Shown here: positions 1 through 9,105 of the stretch, one piece after another | Numbering within the stretch: position 1 is the stretch's first letter | Layout of the letters: every line of letters starts with the position of its first letter | Assembly (NCBI GenBank): GCA_963920635.1 | Contig: OY987307.1 | Location: 6,262,001 to 6,326,000, forward strand | Source of the DNA: Pseudeuparius sepicola | Taxonomy: Eukaryota; Arthropoda; Insecta; Coleoptera; Anthribidae | Direction of reading: 5' to 3' | Length of the DNA stretch: 64,000 bases | The notes under the pieces: model-generated | Databases searched by the model: none | Told to the model about the DNA's origin: nothing | What the model saw: only the letters and a program-made list of their open reading frames with translations | Made by a program: the position numbers and the translations under genes

Positions 1-70
1 GCAACTAAATTACACATGAGTCATAACAAGTTGAACTTCACGGCCTTGGTACCTCGCTTGGTACATAAAT
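1..70 (+). repeat. Left terminal repeat T1, unit 1 (start cut by window)
   Basis: This stretch is an inverted match to 7223-7285 on the far side of the relic, with a shared ACATGAGTCATAA block and TTGAACTTCA block. It therefore behaves as a terminal inverted repeat of a ~7.3-kb segment. The outer ~22 bp (the GCCTCGGCC turnaround) lies left of the window here but is visible in later units. Confidence 0.75.
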
Positions 71-127
71 AACTATTATTTTATTTTAATTTTTGACTGC
101 GTATGTTTTTGTTTGTATGTTTTTTGG

Positions 128-137
<10 letters not shown>

Positions 138-158
<21 letters not shown>

Positions 159-164
159 TAATAA
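138..164. repeat. (TAA)9 microsatellite; same at 14550, 28968, 43377
   Basis: Nine TAA repeats follow the terminal repeat directly and abut the broken 3' end of the mariner remnant. On the minus strand the transposase frame runs into them as a poly-leucine tail, which is an artefact. The length is nine in all four units. The fifth, truncated unit stops just before it. Confidence 0.95.
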
Positions 165-167
165 AGT

Positions 168-691
168 TTCGGCCCAGTACCGAAAATTTTGTTTATTAAC
201 TGCTCCGCATAGATGAAAGTGGGCCTCGTCGCTACTGAAAAAAGTCGATCTCTCATGAATCCGGTCCAACATTTCTTGGGAACAGTTAATGCGGTTTTCA
301 TAGTCACGAGGGTTTAATTCTTGAACAATCATAATCTTGTAGGGGTGGAATGATAAATCTTTGTGTAAAATCCTCCTTAGAGAGCGGGAAGTAATGCCCA
401 ATGCAGTTGCATGTTTCCGTGCAGAGCGCGTGGGTGACCGTTCAATAGCTTCCCTCACTCTCCTTACATTTTCGGGTGTTCTTACTGTTCTGGGTCTTCC
501 GACACGCCTAGGCCTTAGTGTGGAACCAGTTTCTTCCATTGTACGCGCCCACTTTGCTATTAAATTACGGTGAGGGACAGCACCGCGACGTGCAAGTGCC
601 GCTGAAAGGCGCGCTGAGTGGCGATGACAGAACGGCCATTTTCGAAAAATGTGCGCACAGTGAAACCGCGGTGTTCGCCGGACCAAACCAT
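168..691 (-). pseudogene. Mariner-like transposase, N-terminal half, unit 1
   Basis: On the minus strand a start at 691 opens MVWSGEHR, the beginning of an insect DUF4817-type helix-turn-helix domain. A GRPRTVRTPE linker and a second DNA-binding helix region follow, then SDEAHF, which carries the first catalytic Asp of the IS630/Tc1/mariner DDE/D fold. The protein stops after FRYWAE at the (TAA)n run, so the second and third catalytic residues are missing (about 177 of roughly 340 residues remain). The 5' end of the element is a TIR (CAGGGTGGGGC read from 811 on the minus strand) next to TA. This copy also has a 7-bp deletion near 587 that shifts frame within the HTH region. Transposase identity is secure; the exact subfamily is not. 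Confidence 0.85.
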
Positions 692-811
692 GATGTCGAC
701 TGAAAATGGCACAACCCACCCGATGCAATGAGACTCCTCCCACGGTCTTACCCCCACCACACACGATATACAGCCTATCCCAAACTGCACTAAACCTTTT
801 GCCCCACCCTG

Positions 812-1623
812 TATTAAAGACTTTTGATTTCCCAAATTTTATCAACAACAAAGTTATACCTAATAATCATATTCTTATTAGTTTTGACGTAAAATATCTT
901 TTTACAAACATCCCGATTGAATTAGTCATTGATAGTATAAATAAAAGATGGAATTCTATTAGTAATAACTGTAATTTTACCAAAGAAAATTTTTTTGAAA
1001 CAGTAAAATTTATTTTTAACTCCAATTATTTTTGTTATAATAACACATACTATAAACCAATTTTTGGTACACCAATGGGTAGCTCAATATCTCCAATAAT
1101 ATCTCAATACACTATGGAAGATTTAATAGATAGTTGCGTTTCCTAATTATCTTTTCAGGTGTTTTTTCAAAAAAAATTTGTAGATGATATTATTTGTTTT
1201 ATCCCAAATGAAAAATGTGATGAAATTTTAACAGTTTTTAACAACTACAACCAACATTTATCTTTTACTATTGGAAAAGAAAATAATAATTCTATTCCAT
1301 TTTTGAAAACTAACTTTGTTTTAACACTAAAAAATAGAATTGAAAAATTAGTACATCCAACACTTACAAAAAAATTGATCAAATTAAAAAGTATTTTAAT
1401 TGATAATTCATATCCTATAAAATTTCTAAATAAGATCATTTTTAATACTAGGATAAAACAAAATATTCCTACCATAGACATATATTCTGGACTAAATCAA
1501 CAAAATATGAAATAACCATTAATTTTTTCTATGGTTCCGTACCTTATATTGAAGAATTTAATTAATAAAACTTTTAAAGATGAACGTAGTCTAAAAAATG
1601 TTATTTCCAGTTTCGCTTTCTAG
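812..1623 (+). pseudogene. Penelope-like reverse transcriptase fragment, unit 1
   Basis: The plus-strand frame carries SFDVKYLFTNIPIE (RT motif 3 region), GTPMGSSISPI (motif 4) and, after one in-frame TAA at 1144-1146, FVDDI (motif 5 with the catalytic Asp pair). IPFL follows, and then a jump to the HP..KK...ILIDNSYP segment, so the motif between is deleted. A last conserved piece (MVPYLILKN) lies in another frame near 1530. The RT N-terminus and the GIY-YIG endonuclease are absent. The left edge is the TA-flanked end of the mariner element, which suggests the mariner copy inserted here. It resembles the separate minus-strand Penelope-like element at 58.4-60.7 kb in family but not closely in sequence. 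Confidence 0.85.
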
Positions 1624-2860
1624 GAGAGAGTGCCGCCGAATTTATGGAAGACGCCGGGATCCATTGATTAAAAAATAACTAAATGGAGGCATAATTGAAA
1701 ACGTTGAAAAGCGTGATTAATTATTTATGAGTTAAACAGTTTAGAAATGCGAGATTGTGATATAAAAATATTATTTGTGTGTTTTTAACTACAAAAACTA
1801 TCCAATATTTTTAAAAACTCAATATTTTTGTGACATGTTAATTTATGTGAATAAATATGACGAACAGGTGGTTGTGGAATGTGTAGACCAATCGGCGGAT
1901 ATTGTAGTCCCGCTGTATTGCTACCGCGTTCGCCTTTTGTTTTATTAAAGTCAAAAATCAACATGAAATAAGACTCTAGTAACAAAAATTATCCCGGTGA
2001 AATAAAGTAGAATGTTTGAATTGTTGTCCTTAAAAATCAATATGAAATTATATATCACCTTGTAGGAAAAAAGATTAAAGCACCCTCCATAAATATAACC
2101 TCTAATGGCGATAACAAGCAGGCGTGTGCCATTTTATTAGGAACGGCAGTCTGAATATTGTACGCGTTGAGTTATTTGGCGAGTTAATCCAAAACTTTTT
2201 ACTTATTTTTAAACTGTATGATTTTTACCTTCATTTTTTACATGAGCCCAGCGAAACCATGAATGTTTTCAGGTAAAATCTAAAATATAACTTGTTTTAT
2301 TTAGCCCCCTGGGTGCCAGCGTCTGCATTACTGATCGAGAAATTTTAACCGTTATTAATAGTGTGACAGATTTCTATTGAAACAGACAACATTTTGTATT
2401 TTTTTCTCGGTGCGCCAGATGGGGTATTGTGCATCTTCCCAACATAAGCTTGTTTGAAATAAATAAGTTCCTATCCAGTATTTCTCCACAATCGAGCACA
2501 GAAGGGGTTCCAAAGGTATAGCACTATTAGATATTAGTCAGGTACCAAGAAACCTCGTTAGCTCCCCGCCCTCTCTTGTAGACACAAACCCGTCCGGTCT
2601 TCGACTGTACTAGTCCAGTTCTGCCACCCAAAAAAGAGGTGGCGGTGGTGGTTAAAAAAGCCCGAACGCCAGGCGCGAGGCACGGCAATAATTTATCGGA
2701 AATTCTACATTCTATCTCCTCAGGTCATCAGTAGTGGATTTATGGAAGGTTCAATTTCATATAAATTAAGAAAAATAGTACAATCCTTCTAATTGAAGCA
2801 TTAGAAATACCGCTAAATTGTCATAAACTTTTGAATTTTCTATCATTTTCGAAATGCGAA
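1624..2860. other. No recognisable gene (also 16043-17279, 30454-31690, 44870-46106)
   Basis: All frames are closed by frequent stops and no family motif is recognised. A GTGGTTGTGGAAT block near 1869 also occurs near 5643 in the small Polinton-type protein remnant, so part of this stretch could be older relic DNA. The short GC-richer patch near 2560-2690 has no evident function. Confidence 0.5.
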
Positions 2861-3240
2861 TATTTAAAATTTGCAACGTTAACCAATTGCAATACATTTT
2901 TTATCGGTCTGACGCCGGCAAAAAATAGATAAGCGATATAGAATTTAATAGAAAGAATAAAATATTACCTATAGTCCACTTTTACAATGTAGAGGGTCGT
3001 CAAGAATGGTAATAATCAAATATTAAAATGACGTTAAAAAAATAAAGCAATATTTAAAATTTGCAACGTTAACCAATTGCAATACATTTTTTATCGGTCT
3101 GACGCCGGCAAAAAATAGATAAGCGATATAGAATTTAATAGAAAGAATAAAATATTACCTATAGTCCACTTTTACAATGTAGAGGGTCGTCAAGAATGGT
3201 AATAATCAAATATTAAAATGACGTTAAAAAAATAAAGCAA
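2861..3240. repeat. 190-bp tandem duplication, unit 1 (two copies)
   Basis: Two adjacent identical 190-bp repeats (2861-3050 and 3051-3240) start TATTTAAAATTTGCAACG and end AATAAAGCAA. No coding sense is seen. It is two-copy in units 1-3 and single-copy in unit 4. Confidence 0.97.
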
Positions 3241-3689
3241 AAAATGAACACTATTAACGAAGTAAAACAATGCCAATATTGTAGGCACTCTCAGATCTAC
3301 AGCACATTCCCGGATTGTTCAAACTCCACGAACGAATAAATGCAATGGTCTAATAAAAATTGTTTCTTAAATGCATGTAATTTAGGCGTTCGCTAATAAA
3401 TTAAAATAGTAATATGCTGCATAGTTGTGCATAGTTGGGAGACTTCCTAAGGGCACTATGTGAGAATTTTGCTATATTAATCCTTTCGTTTTCTCGTAGA
3501 ATATCCGCGAACATCTGAATTCTGCCAGAACTTCTTCCTATTCTTAAAAATATGTGTAAGGAGTTTCAACAAATATATTGAAGTTAAAGTTAAAACTTGG
3601 TGTACTTTAAAAAAATTTCTACAGGTTTCTCTATCAACTATAATAAAAATAAGACCACTCTTTTTTGCGGAATAAAAATTCTATCAACA
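3241..3689. other. No recognisable gene (also 17660-18108, 32071-32519, 46297-46727)
   Basis: AT-rich with no sustained frame. In unit 4 an 18-bp segment beside a T/A run near 46655 is missing. The stretch just before 3690 may be decayed upstream sequence of the non-LTR element. Confidence 0.5.
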
Positions 3690-4125
3690 TCACTTGACAG
3701 ATCAAACAGACCGGACCTTGATAATAGTTGATAAAATTTCTAGGAAGACAACTCTGATTGATGTGGCCATCTCAAACAACAACAACCTGCGTGTGAAGCA
3801 GGCCGAGAAGATCGCGAAGTACAAAACTTAGAAGAACGAATTAAAAGGCAATGGGAAATGGAGAACGTTCAGACGATTCCAATCAGCTGGGTCTAACTGA
3901 TAATCTTTACAGGTCCATGCAGAAAGCGGTACTACTTGCGACAGCCCGAATCGTCAGGAAATTCGTGGGGAATGCAGGAACGCCCAACACATCAATGTCA
4001 CCTAAAGCCCGATAACATGGCGAGGGTCTCGTCCGAGCCAGATCCTTATGGTATCCGGTATACCCGGGATCTGAGTGAATGTTCCCCGTAGAGGGAGTGC
4101 GAATGGCTTTTGGCTAAATCGATAA
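3690..4125 (+). pseudogene. Non-LTR retrotransposon ORF2 3' end, unit 1
   Basis: The plus strand reads LIIVDK and then TTLIDVAISNNNNLRVK...EKIAKY, a pattern seen in the region after the RT domain of many arthropod LINE ORF2 proteins. After a frame change come LEERIKRQWEMENVQTIPI and a further piece with QKAVLLATARIVRKF, the usual C-terminal signature of these proteins. At least two frameshifts and stops break it. No poly-A tail is visible, and the RT domain itself is gone. The clade (CR1/L2/R4-like) is not decided. Confidence 0.75.
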
Positions 4126-4690
4126 TAATAAAAGACTTTACTAATAAAAGCAATTTTACACAACAATGAAACAAACAATTTGGGAAAAGTCTAGTCATAA
4201 AGACATTTATGACATTTGAAAGCAGTAGGTGAAAATTTTATGTTTCGAATATTGGAATCAACAGGTGTTTTGGGGCACATTTTGCTGATTTCAACGCAAA
4301 CGGTTGATTTGATCGTTATGAAACAAGAGTACCTTTTTCTTGCAGAATGAAAAGATGCACTAAAATGATAGACCTGCAAGACCAAAAAGTTTCGAGTAAA
4401 AGCACGATCCAAAAACAGCGCAAGTGGCGCCCTCTGTGAGATACGGTGAAATTGATATTTTCAGCTTATTCTCCATCCACCAAAACATAGCAGTGCCAAA
4501 TTTCAGTACAGCAGTTTGATTATTTCGGGAGATGTAGCCAAAATTCAATTTAAAAAAATGAACTTTAACGCCCTGTATCTCAAAAGTTAGGACGTTTACG
4601 ACATACGTTCATATGAAGTTTTTTTTCTTAAAATGGGCCCAAGAATAACCCCCTTAAGTATTAGCATGTCATTAAGGAACACCCTGTATA
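4126..4690. mobile_element. Probable MITE remnant with one visible end (also 18545-19109, 32956-33520, 47164-47728)
   Basis: The right end reads ...GAACACCCTGTATA, the typical inward CCCTG-TA end of insect mariner-type MITEs, and internal text such as CGCCCTGTATCTCAAAAG is also MITE-like. No matching left end was found, so it is truncated or too diverged. Open frames here are small and not coding-like. Confidence 0.4.
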
Positions 4691-5370
4691 CAGTGTGTCC
4701 CAAATTCGATGCTCACCATTGGGATCTCAGTAACTACAAGATATAGAGAGTCGGTTAAATGGGGAAAGTTTTAGACAATTTTATTGTCAATCTGATGCCG
4801 CTGAGAAATCAAGGCTAACTGGGATCGTTTTTGAGTTATTCCCAAAAAACCGAATTTTATCATTTTCGTTTTTCTTAAATATCTTAGAAACCAATGGTTT
4901 TGCAAAGACAGGACTTTGATATTATTAAGGCACTTTTATCCAACCTTTGTAGCGGTAATGTCCGTTTCTTTAAAAAAGTTTTCATTTTCGAGAATTTCAT
5001 GTAGATTTCGAATTTGTACAAATTCAAGATGGCGTCCATAAGAAAATCAAAAGTTGTGGGTCATATCTCGAAAATGAAAACTTTTTTAAAGAAACTGACA
5101 TTACTGCTAACAAGGTTGGATAGAAGTGCCTTAATAATGTCAAAGTCCTGTCTTTGCAAAACCATCGGTTTCTAAGATATTTATGAAAAACGAAAATGAT
5201 AAAATTCGGTTTTTTTGGGAATAACTCGAAAACGATCTCAGTTAGCCTTGATTTCTCAGCGGCATCAGATTGGCCATAAAATTGTCTAAAACTTTCCCCA
5301 TTTAACCGACTCTCTATCTCGTGTAGTTATCGAGATCCCAATGGTGAGCATCGAATTTGGGACACACTCA
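4691..5370. mobile_element. 680-bp palindromic MITE, unit 1
   Basis: The two halves are near-perfect inverted copies of each other. The left end is CAGTGTGTCCCAAATTCGAT and the right end its complement, with arms of about 300 bp around a short unmatched centre near 5020. TA flanks both ends (4689-4690 and 5371-5372), the target-site duplication of Tc1/mariner elements. There is no coding capacity. As RNA it would fold into one long hairpin. Confidence 0.9.
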
Positions 5371-5582
5371 TAGGTGTTGTCGATTGGCGTCATGCTCTCA
5401 TAGGGTTTGGGGGAGGGTGGGGAGCTCCATCCCTACTCCAAGTGGAGGATGGTGGGGATGTTCCATATTCCATTATATAGGCAAGGTTCAGCGAATATTG
5501 TGTTTACAACAAACTCAACATATCCTTCTTAAACAATTTAAATAAGCTGCTGAAAAATCTGGTGAACGTTCGAGATTTGGAA

Positions 5583-5809
5583 GTAAATGAAAAGTTTAAG
5601 ATTCAGAGTTTTAAGAGAATCAATACGAAGTTAGTGAGAAGGTGGTTGTGGAATTTGCAGACTTCGAGACGATTCTGCCGCAGAGGTTTACGGATGAATT
5701 AACTCAAGACCGAATAGATGAGTTAAATGGGGACAACAAAAGATACTTTTTAACAAGCCTGGGAGCTGTTGGCAAAACGACTAATATTATATTTTCTGAA
5801 GAACTGTGA
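5583..5809 (+). pseudogene. Small Polinton/adintovirus-associated protein remnant, unit 1
   Basis: Two reading frames join across one frameshift near 5637. The first reads VNEKFKIQSFKRINTK; the second reads EKVVVEFADFETILPQRF, then DRIDELNGDNKRY and LTSLGAVGKTTNI, and ends at a TGA at 5807-5809. I associate this K.....RINTKFG.KVVVE...FLP.RF pattern with short (~100 residue) proteins encoded near structural genes in arthropod Polinton-like elements; their function is not established. It stands just upstream of the PLA2 and protease remnants in the same orientation, which supports a common origin. The family assignment rests on memory of the pattern and needs a profile search. Confidence 0.5.
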
Positions 5810-5922
5810 GTCCATATGGTGGATTTGGAAAAAACATGAGTTAAAAATGTAAAACTGCGAAAATAAAATATTATTTGTTTGTGTGTTGTTTTTCTATATA
5901 AGAGGGGGGTGATTGAACAAAC

Positions 5923-6282
5923 TTGATCAATCTAATGCTGATTGTTAAAGGGAGTGGAGTGCTCAACACATTAATTGACAAATTGCCAATAGAGTTACAT
6001 CTTCCAGGCTACCAGTATTGCGGCCCTGGCACTAAATTAGAAAAACGCCTTTCTAGAGGTGATTCAGGTATAAAGTTGATTCAGCCTGTAGAATTCATGA
6101 TATTGCTTACAGTAAAATCAAATATCTAGAAGAACGACACAAGGCCTGATTTGGAACTGGAAAATCGTGCTTGGGACCGAGTGCCAGCTGCCTGGCTTAT
6201 TACAAACGCAATGAGGGTTAAAGGGAAGTGGGAATGGGTACGAAACGCCCATTTTAGTTTAGACGGTGAAGAAGGTAGATAA
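5923..6282 (+). pseudogene. Parvoviral-type phospholipase A2 domain remnant, unit 1
   Basis: The first frame reads LPIELHLPGYQYCGPGT, including the CGPGT calcium-binding loop of viral PLA2 domains, then LEKRLSRGDSGI. The catalytic His-Asp pair (HDIAYS) is visible in a second frame near 6105, and the first frame resumes with ELENRAWDRV and ITNAMRVKGKW, ending at TAA 6280-6282. At least two frameshifts and an in-frame TAG (6127-6129) make it non-functional. In parvoviruses this domain opens membranes during entry; the same fold also occurs in adintovirus/Polinton-like elements. Because an adenain-like protease follows in the same orientation, the Polinton/adintovirus origin is favoured over a densovirus insertion. 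Confidence 0.82.
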
Positions 6283-6339
6283 AGCTCTAAAAAATCCTTT
6301 ACAGCCAATCAGTTGAGTGACTTAAAGAATTAAAAAAAA

Positions 6340-7028
6340 TCATCGTTAGCGGCAGTAAGGGTAGCACGTGTACACATAAAAAAAGCTGGTGGAAAGGGTC
6401 AACTGAAAATACCTAGTAGGTCAAGAAAGGTCTGGAGGATTTATACCGCTTTTACCTATACTGGGTGCTCTGAGTGCGCTCGGTTCCTTGGCGGGCGGTG
6501 CGAGCAGTATAGCAAAAACTATAATCGACGTAAATAATGCAAAAAAGCTGATGGCAAATCGAAAGCAAGCTATGGAGTCCGTTGGTTCAGGACTTTATTT
6601 GCGTAAAAATAGGCGTGGTGGCCTTGGGTTGTTTTTAAAGAAAAAACTTTTGAAGCTACCCAATAGGCCTTTAACCAATCTAGATCTTTTAAAATTCGCT
6701 AAAGACATTCCATTCTTTAGAGGTGTGTATATGAAAGATACCCTACCTAAAAAGCCTCGAAAAAACTAGTCGGCCATTTTGAATTTGGATATTCAGCGAA
6801 ATTCTGGATCTCATTGGGTAGCGTACCGAAAAAGAGGAAACATGTAAATATTTTGACAGCTTTGGCAATTTGAAACCACCAAGAGAACTCATTAGATACT
6901 TGGGGAGAGACATCGAAGTAGTATACAATAACGATTCATATCAAAACTTTAACCAAGTAAACTGTGGTCATTTATGTTTATTGTTTTTATGGGAAAAACA
7001 AAATTTCTCACAAAGAAATAAAATCTGA
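6340..7028 (+). pseudogene. Hydrophobic core protein fused to adenain-like cysteine protease, unit 1
   Basis: The start is basic (VHIKKAGGKGQLKIPSRSRK). After a frame change it becomes hydrophobic and glycine-rich (IPLLPILGALSALGSLAGG, about 6450-6510), as in virion-core proteins of Polinton-like elements. A basic linker leads to LPNRPLTNLDLLKFAKDIP and FRGVYMKDTLP, the opening of the protease domain. One in-frame TAG (6767-6769) interrupts it. HWVAY (catalytic His), then in a shifted frame YFDSFGNLKPP (acidic/Asn member) and NQVNCGHLCL (catalytic Cys) complete the adenain-type triad order. It ends at TGA 7026-7028 with an AATAAA at 7017. In live relatives this protease matures virion proteins. 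The terminal palindrome follows within 200 bp. Confidence 0.82.
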
Positions 7029-7222
7029 AAATATGAAGTGTGTGTTTTTCTTTCCCCAATAATCATCTCCTCATTTATTATCTTTACTATGTATTTAAAG
7101 TAACTGCTTTCACAATTATTGTATTCATAGGATAAGCCAGACAGTATAACTGCTTTTATATTTCGCTCCTACAACCATTGTTGTATATGGAATATTTTAT
7201 TCTTGTCAGATAATAGTTATTT

Positions 7223-7342
7223 ATGTACCAAGGCACTGAAGTTCAACTTTTTATGACTCATGTGGAGTTTAGTTGCTGAGGCCTCTGGCCGAGGCAAATA
7301 AACCACATGAGTCATAAAAAGAACTTCAGTGCCGAGGTACAT
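7223..7342. repeat. 120-bp hairpin palindrome (terminal repeat junction), unit 1
   Basis: Arms of about 40 bp match in inverted order: GGCACTGAAGTTC and TATGACTCATGTGG on the left, CCACATGAGTCATA and GAACTTCAGTGCC on the right. Around the centre lies a GC-rich turnaround, GCCTCTGGCCGAGGC. The left arm with turnaround is the inverted partner of T1 (14391-14482). The right arm is a third copy. The whole would extrude as a cruciform, and it sits 200 bp after the protease relic, where a Polinton-like element would end. Confidence 0.88.
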
Positions 7343-7400
7343 ATTATATTTTCTTTGAAATCGAAAAAAAAAGTTTTATTAGGCAAGAAAATAATAATAA

Positions 7401-7466
7401 GGGATCACCCGTCCACGAACCGACTACGCGCGGCGTTGCTTGACTTTACCGATCGCTCTACCTAGG
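7401..7466 (-). repeat. 5S rRNA-like fragment, possible SINE end (also 21820, 36228, 50438)
   Basis: On the minus strand GTCAAGCAACGCCGCGCG, then a GTAG..GT..GGACGGGTGA stretch, resembles the middle and 3' part of eukaryotic 5S rRNA (the AAGCAACGTC and GGATGGGTGACC blocks) and is followed by an (ATT)n tail. This fits a 5S-derived SINE or pseudogene, not a working 5S gene, because the 5' half is missing. The four copies are at 7401-7466, 21820-21885, 36228-36293 and 50438-50503. Confidence 0.4.
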
Positions 7467-7734
7467 ACAAGTATAATGATGTACGGCACCTCCTGACAGA
7501 AAAACCAAACTGCTGCTTCTTGTGCAGCCTGCACAACAAATCTATTGATTTTCAAATTTACTAAAATATGTATACTGAAGGATTGCGCTTCTATAGGAAA
7601 CAATTTCGCAATGTGTACGAAAAATTAAATGAGCCTTTATCGGCCGGGTTTTGAACATTTGGTCACTTTTGACGGGCGATTTCTCCGCGTCTGACGTTTG
7701 ATGTTTACATCTCGCCAAGGCCTACTTATTGAAA

Positions 7735-7771
7735 AAATCGTACAATAATGGGCTACATTATTGTACGATTT
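7735..7771. repeat. Perfect 16-bp stem hairpin (also 22154, 36562, 50772)
   Basis: AAATCGTACAATAATG is followed by a 5-base loop and its exact complement. It lies in otherwise unremarkable AT-rich DNA with no T-run terminator context, and no function can be assigned. Confidence 0.85.
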
Positions 7772-7969
7772 CTGTGCTTTTAATGACGATTTTGGGACAT
7801 TTTAATGCCGATTTCAAGAAAACAGGTATTTTCTGCATAAAATTAAAACGGAAAATTATATATGCTTTATATTCAACTAAAAATAGTTACAAAGGAATAT
7901 ATACAGGGAAATATATATACATTATGTTAAACTAAAAAAATACTTATTCCTATTATATACACTTATATA

Positions 7970-8572
7970 CAGGGTGATTCAGGAGGAAATGTCAATATTT
8001 TAGGTACGTATTCGGGGACCCAAAATAAACATAAAAGTTCCTATAAACATGGGTCCTATTCCCGGCCGTTACCGAAATACAGGGGTAAACAACATTCAAT
8101 TTAAGGTTTTTATTACATTATTTATAACAGGTAGGCTAGGTTTTATACTTTTCAAAAATGCCACCGTATACTTCTAAACATAAGTCAGCTCTCTGGTGAA
8201 TAGCTCGGGTCGCTCTATGAATGGATACGGGCCTGTTTCTTATAGTTGCTGCTGCATTTATTATTCGATCGAGTAATGCATCTCTAGTGTTTACTTTACT
8301 TGAATATACCAATGATTTAAACCACCCCCAAAGACAATAATCCAGAGGATTAAGGTCTACTATTGCTAAGCAACAGGAATTTCCGCCTGAATCACCCAAA
8401 ACCTAGCCTACCTGTTATAAATAATGTAATAAAAACCTTAAATTGAATGTTGTTTACCCCTGTATTTCGGTAACGGCCGGGAATAGGACCCATGTTTATA
8501 GGAACTTTTATGTTTATTTTGGGTCCCCGAATACGTACCTAAAATATTGACATTTCCTCCTGAATCACCCTG
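7970..8572. mobile_element. 603-bp mariner-derived MITE with transposase relic, unit 1
   Basis: Terminal inverted repeats of about 175 bp begin CAGGGTGATTCAGGAGG and enclose about 250 bp. The interior, minus strand 8136-8399, encodes a transposase C-terminus (LNPLDYCLWGWFKSLVY, then a VNTRDALLDRI helix), including the third catalytic Asp region of mariner-type enzymes, so this is an internally deleted element. Unit 4 has the empty site: flanks of 6+6 bases of TATATA here correspond to 10 bases there, giving a 2-bp TA duplication. Confidence 0.93.
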
Positions 8573-8628
8573 TATATACAAAACCTAAATCTCACCTATA
8601 TCTAAATGTATACATTTTATATAATATA

Positions 8629-8870
8629 CAGGGTGTTTACTTTGTAGACTATCTTTGAAACCGTTAGTGCTACAGAGTTAGTTAAATTAGGAAAAAGCTG
8701 CGCTTGTTATGGGATTCAAGGGTCTGAAAATAAATTTGAACTCTTATGTTTTTGAACAGGTCCTTTTCACTGATTGCATCAAAAATTTTCTAGGAGTAAT
8801 AGATTTTGAGTTACAGATAGTAACGGTTTCAAAGTTCCCTATAGCGTAAATATAGCGCCTCCGTGGCGAT
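8629..8870. mobile_element. Degraded TA-flanked MITE (also 23048, 37456, 51061)
   Basis: The left end is TA-CAGGGTGTTTAC. A CTTTGAAACCGTTA block near 8653 recurs inverted near 8832, giving partial inverted-repeat structure. The right terminus is not recognisable. The open frame across 8744-8965 on the minus strand has no family resemblance and is treated as chance. Confidence 0.55.
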
Positions 8871-9105
8871 GTTAGTACAAGCCCCAAAATAGGGGATGTG
8901 CTGACTGAAGCTGCAAATGTGCTGTTGGCTCCTGCCTGGACTTCATTTGTTGCTTCCCAAATCATGCCTATCTTTTGATTTGGTTAATGTTACACCGTAC
9001 CGATGATTGCCAAATAGCATGAAACACGTGTATGCGGTTACTAGTTTTTTCTTTTTGTTAACTTTGAGTGTTTGCCCATTATCACCTTTTCTTGTAATTA
9101 TTATA

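Noticed and set aside
129..167. Poly-leucine C-terminus of the transposase frame
   Set aside because: It is only the (TAA)9 microsatellite read on the minus strand.
706..811. Plus-strand open frame before the Penelope RT motifs
   Set aside because: This part lies opposite the mariner 5' end and terminal repeat; RT homology begins only after the TA at about 812.
1147..1158. TTATCTTTTCAG as a 3' splice site making the stop at 1144 intronic
   Set aside because: No matching donor was found and the reading frame simply continues across the stop, so a nonsense mutation in a dead element is simpler.
2861..3240. CRISPR-like or satellite array
   Set aside because: Only two long adjacent repeats with no spacers; a simple tandem duplication.
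5923..6282. Endogenous densovirus VP1 as the source of the PLA2 domain
   Set aside because: The adjacent core/adenain-type protease and lack of NS1 or parvoviral capsid sequence favour a Polinton/adintovirus-like source.
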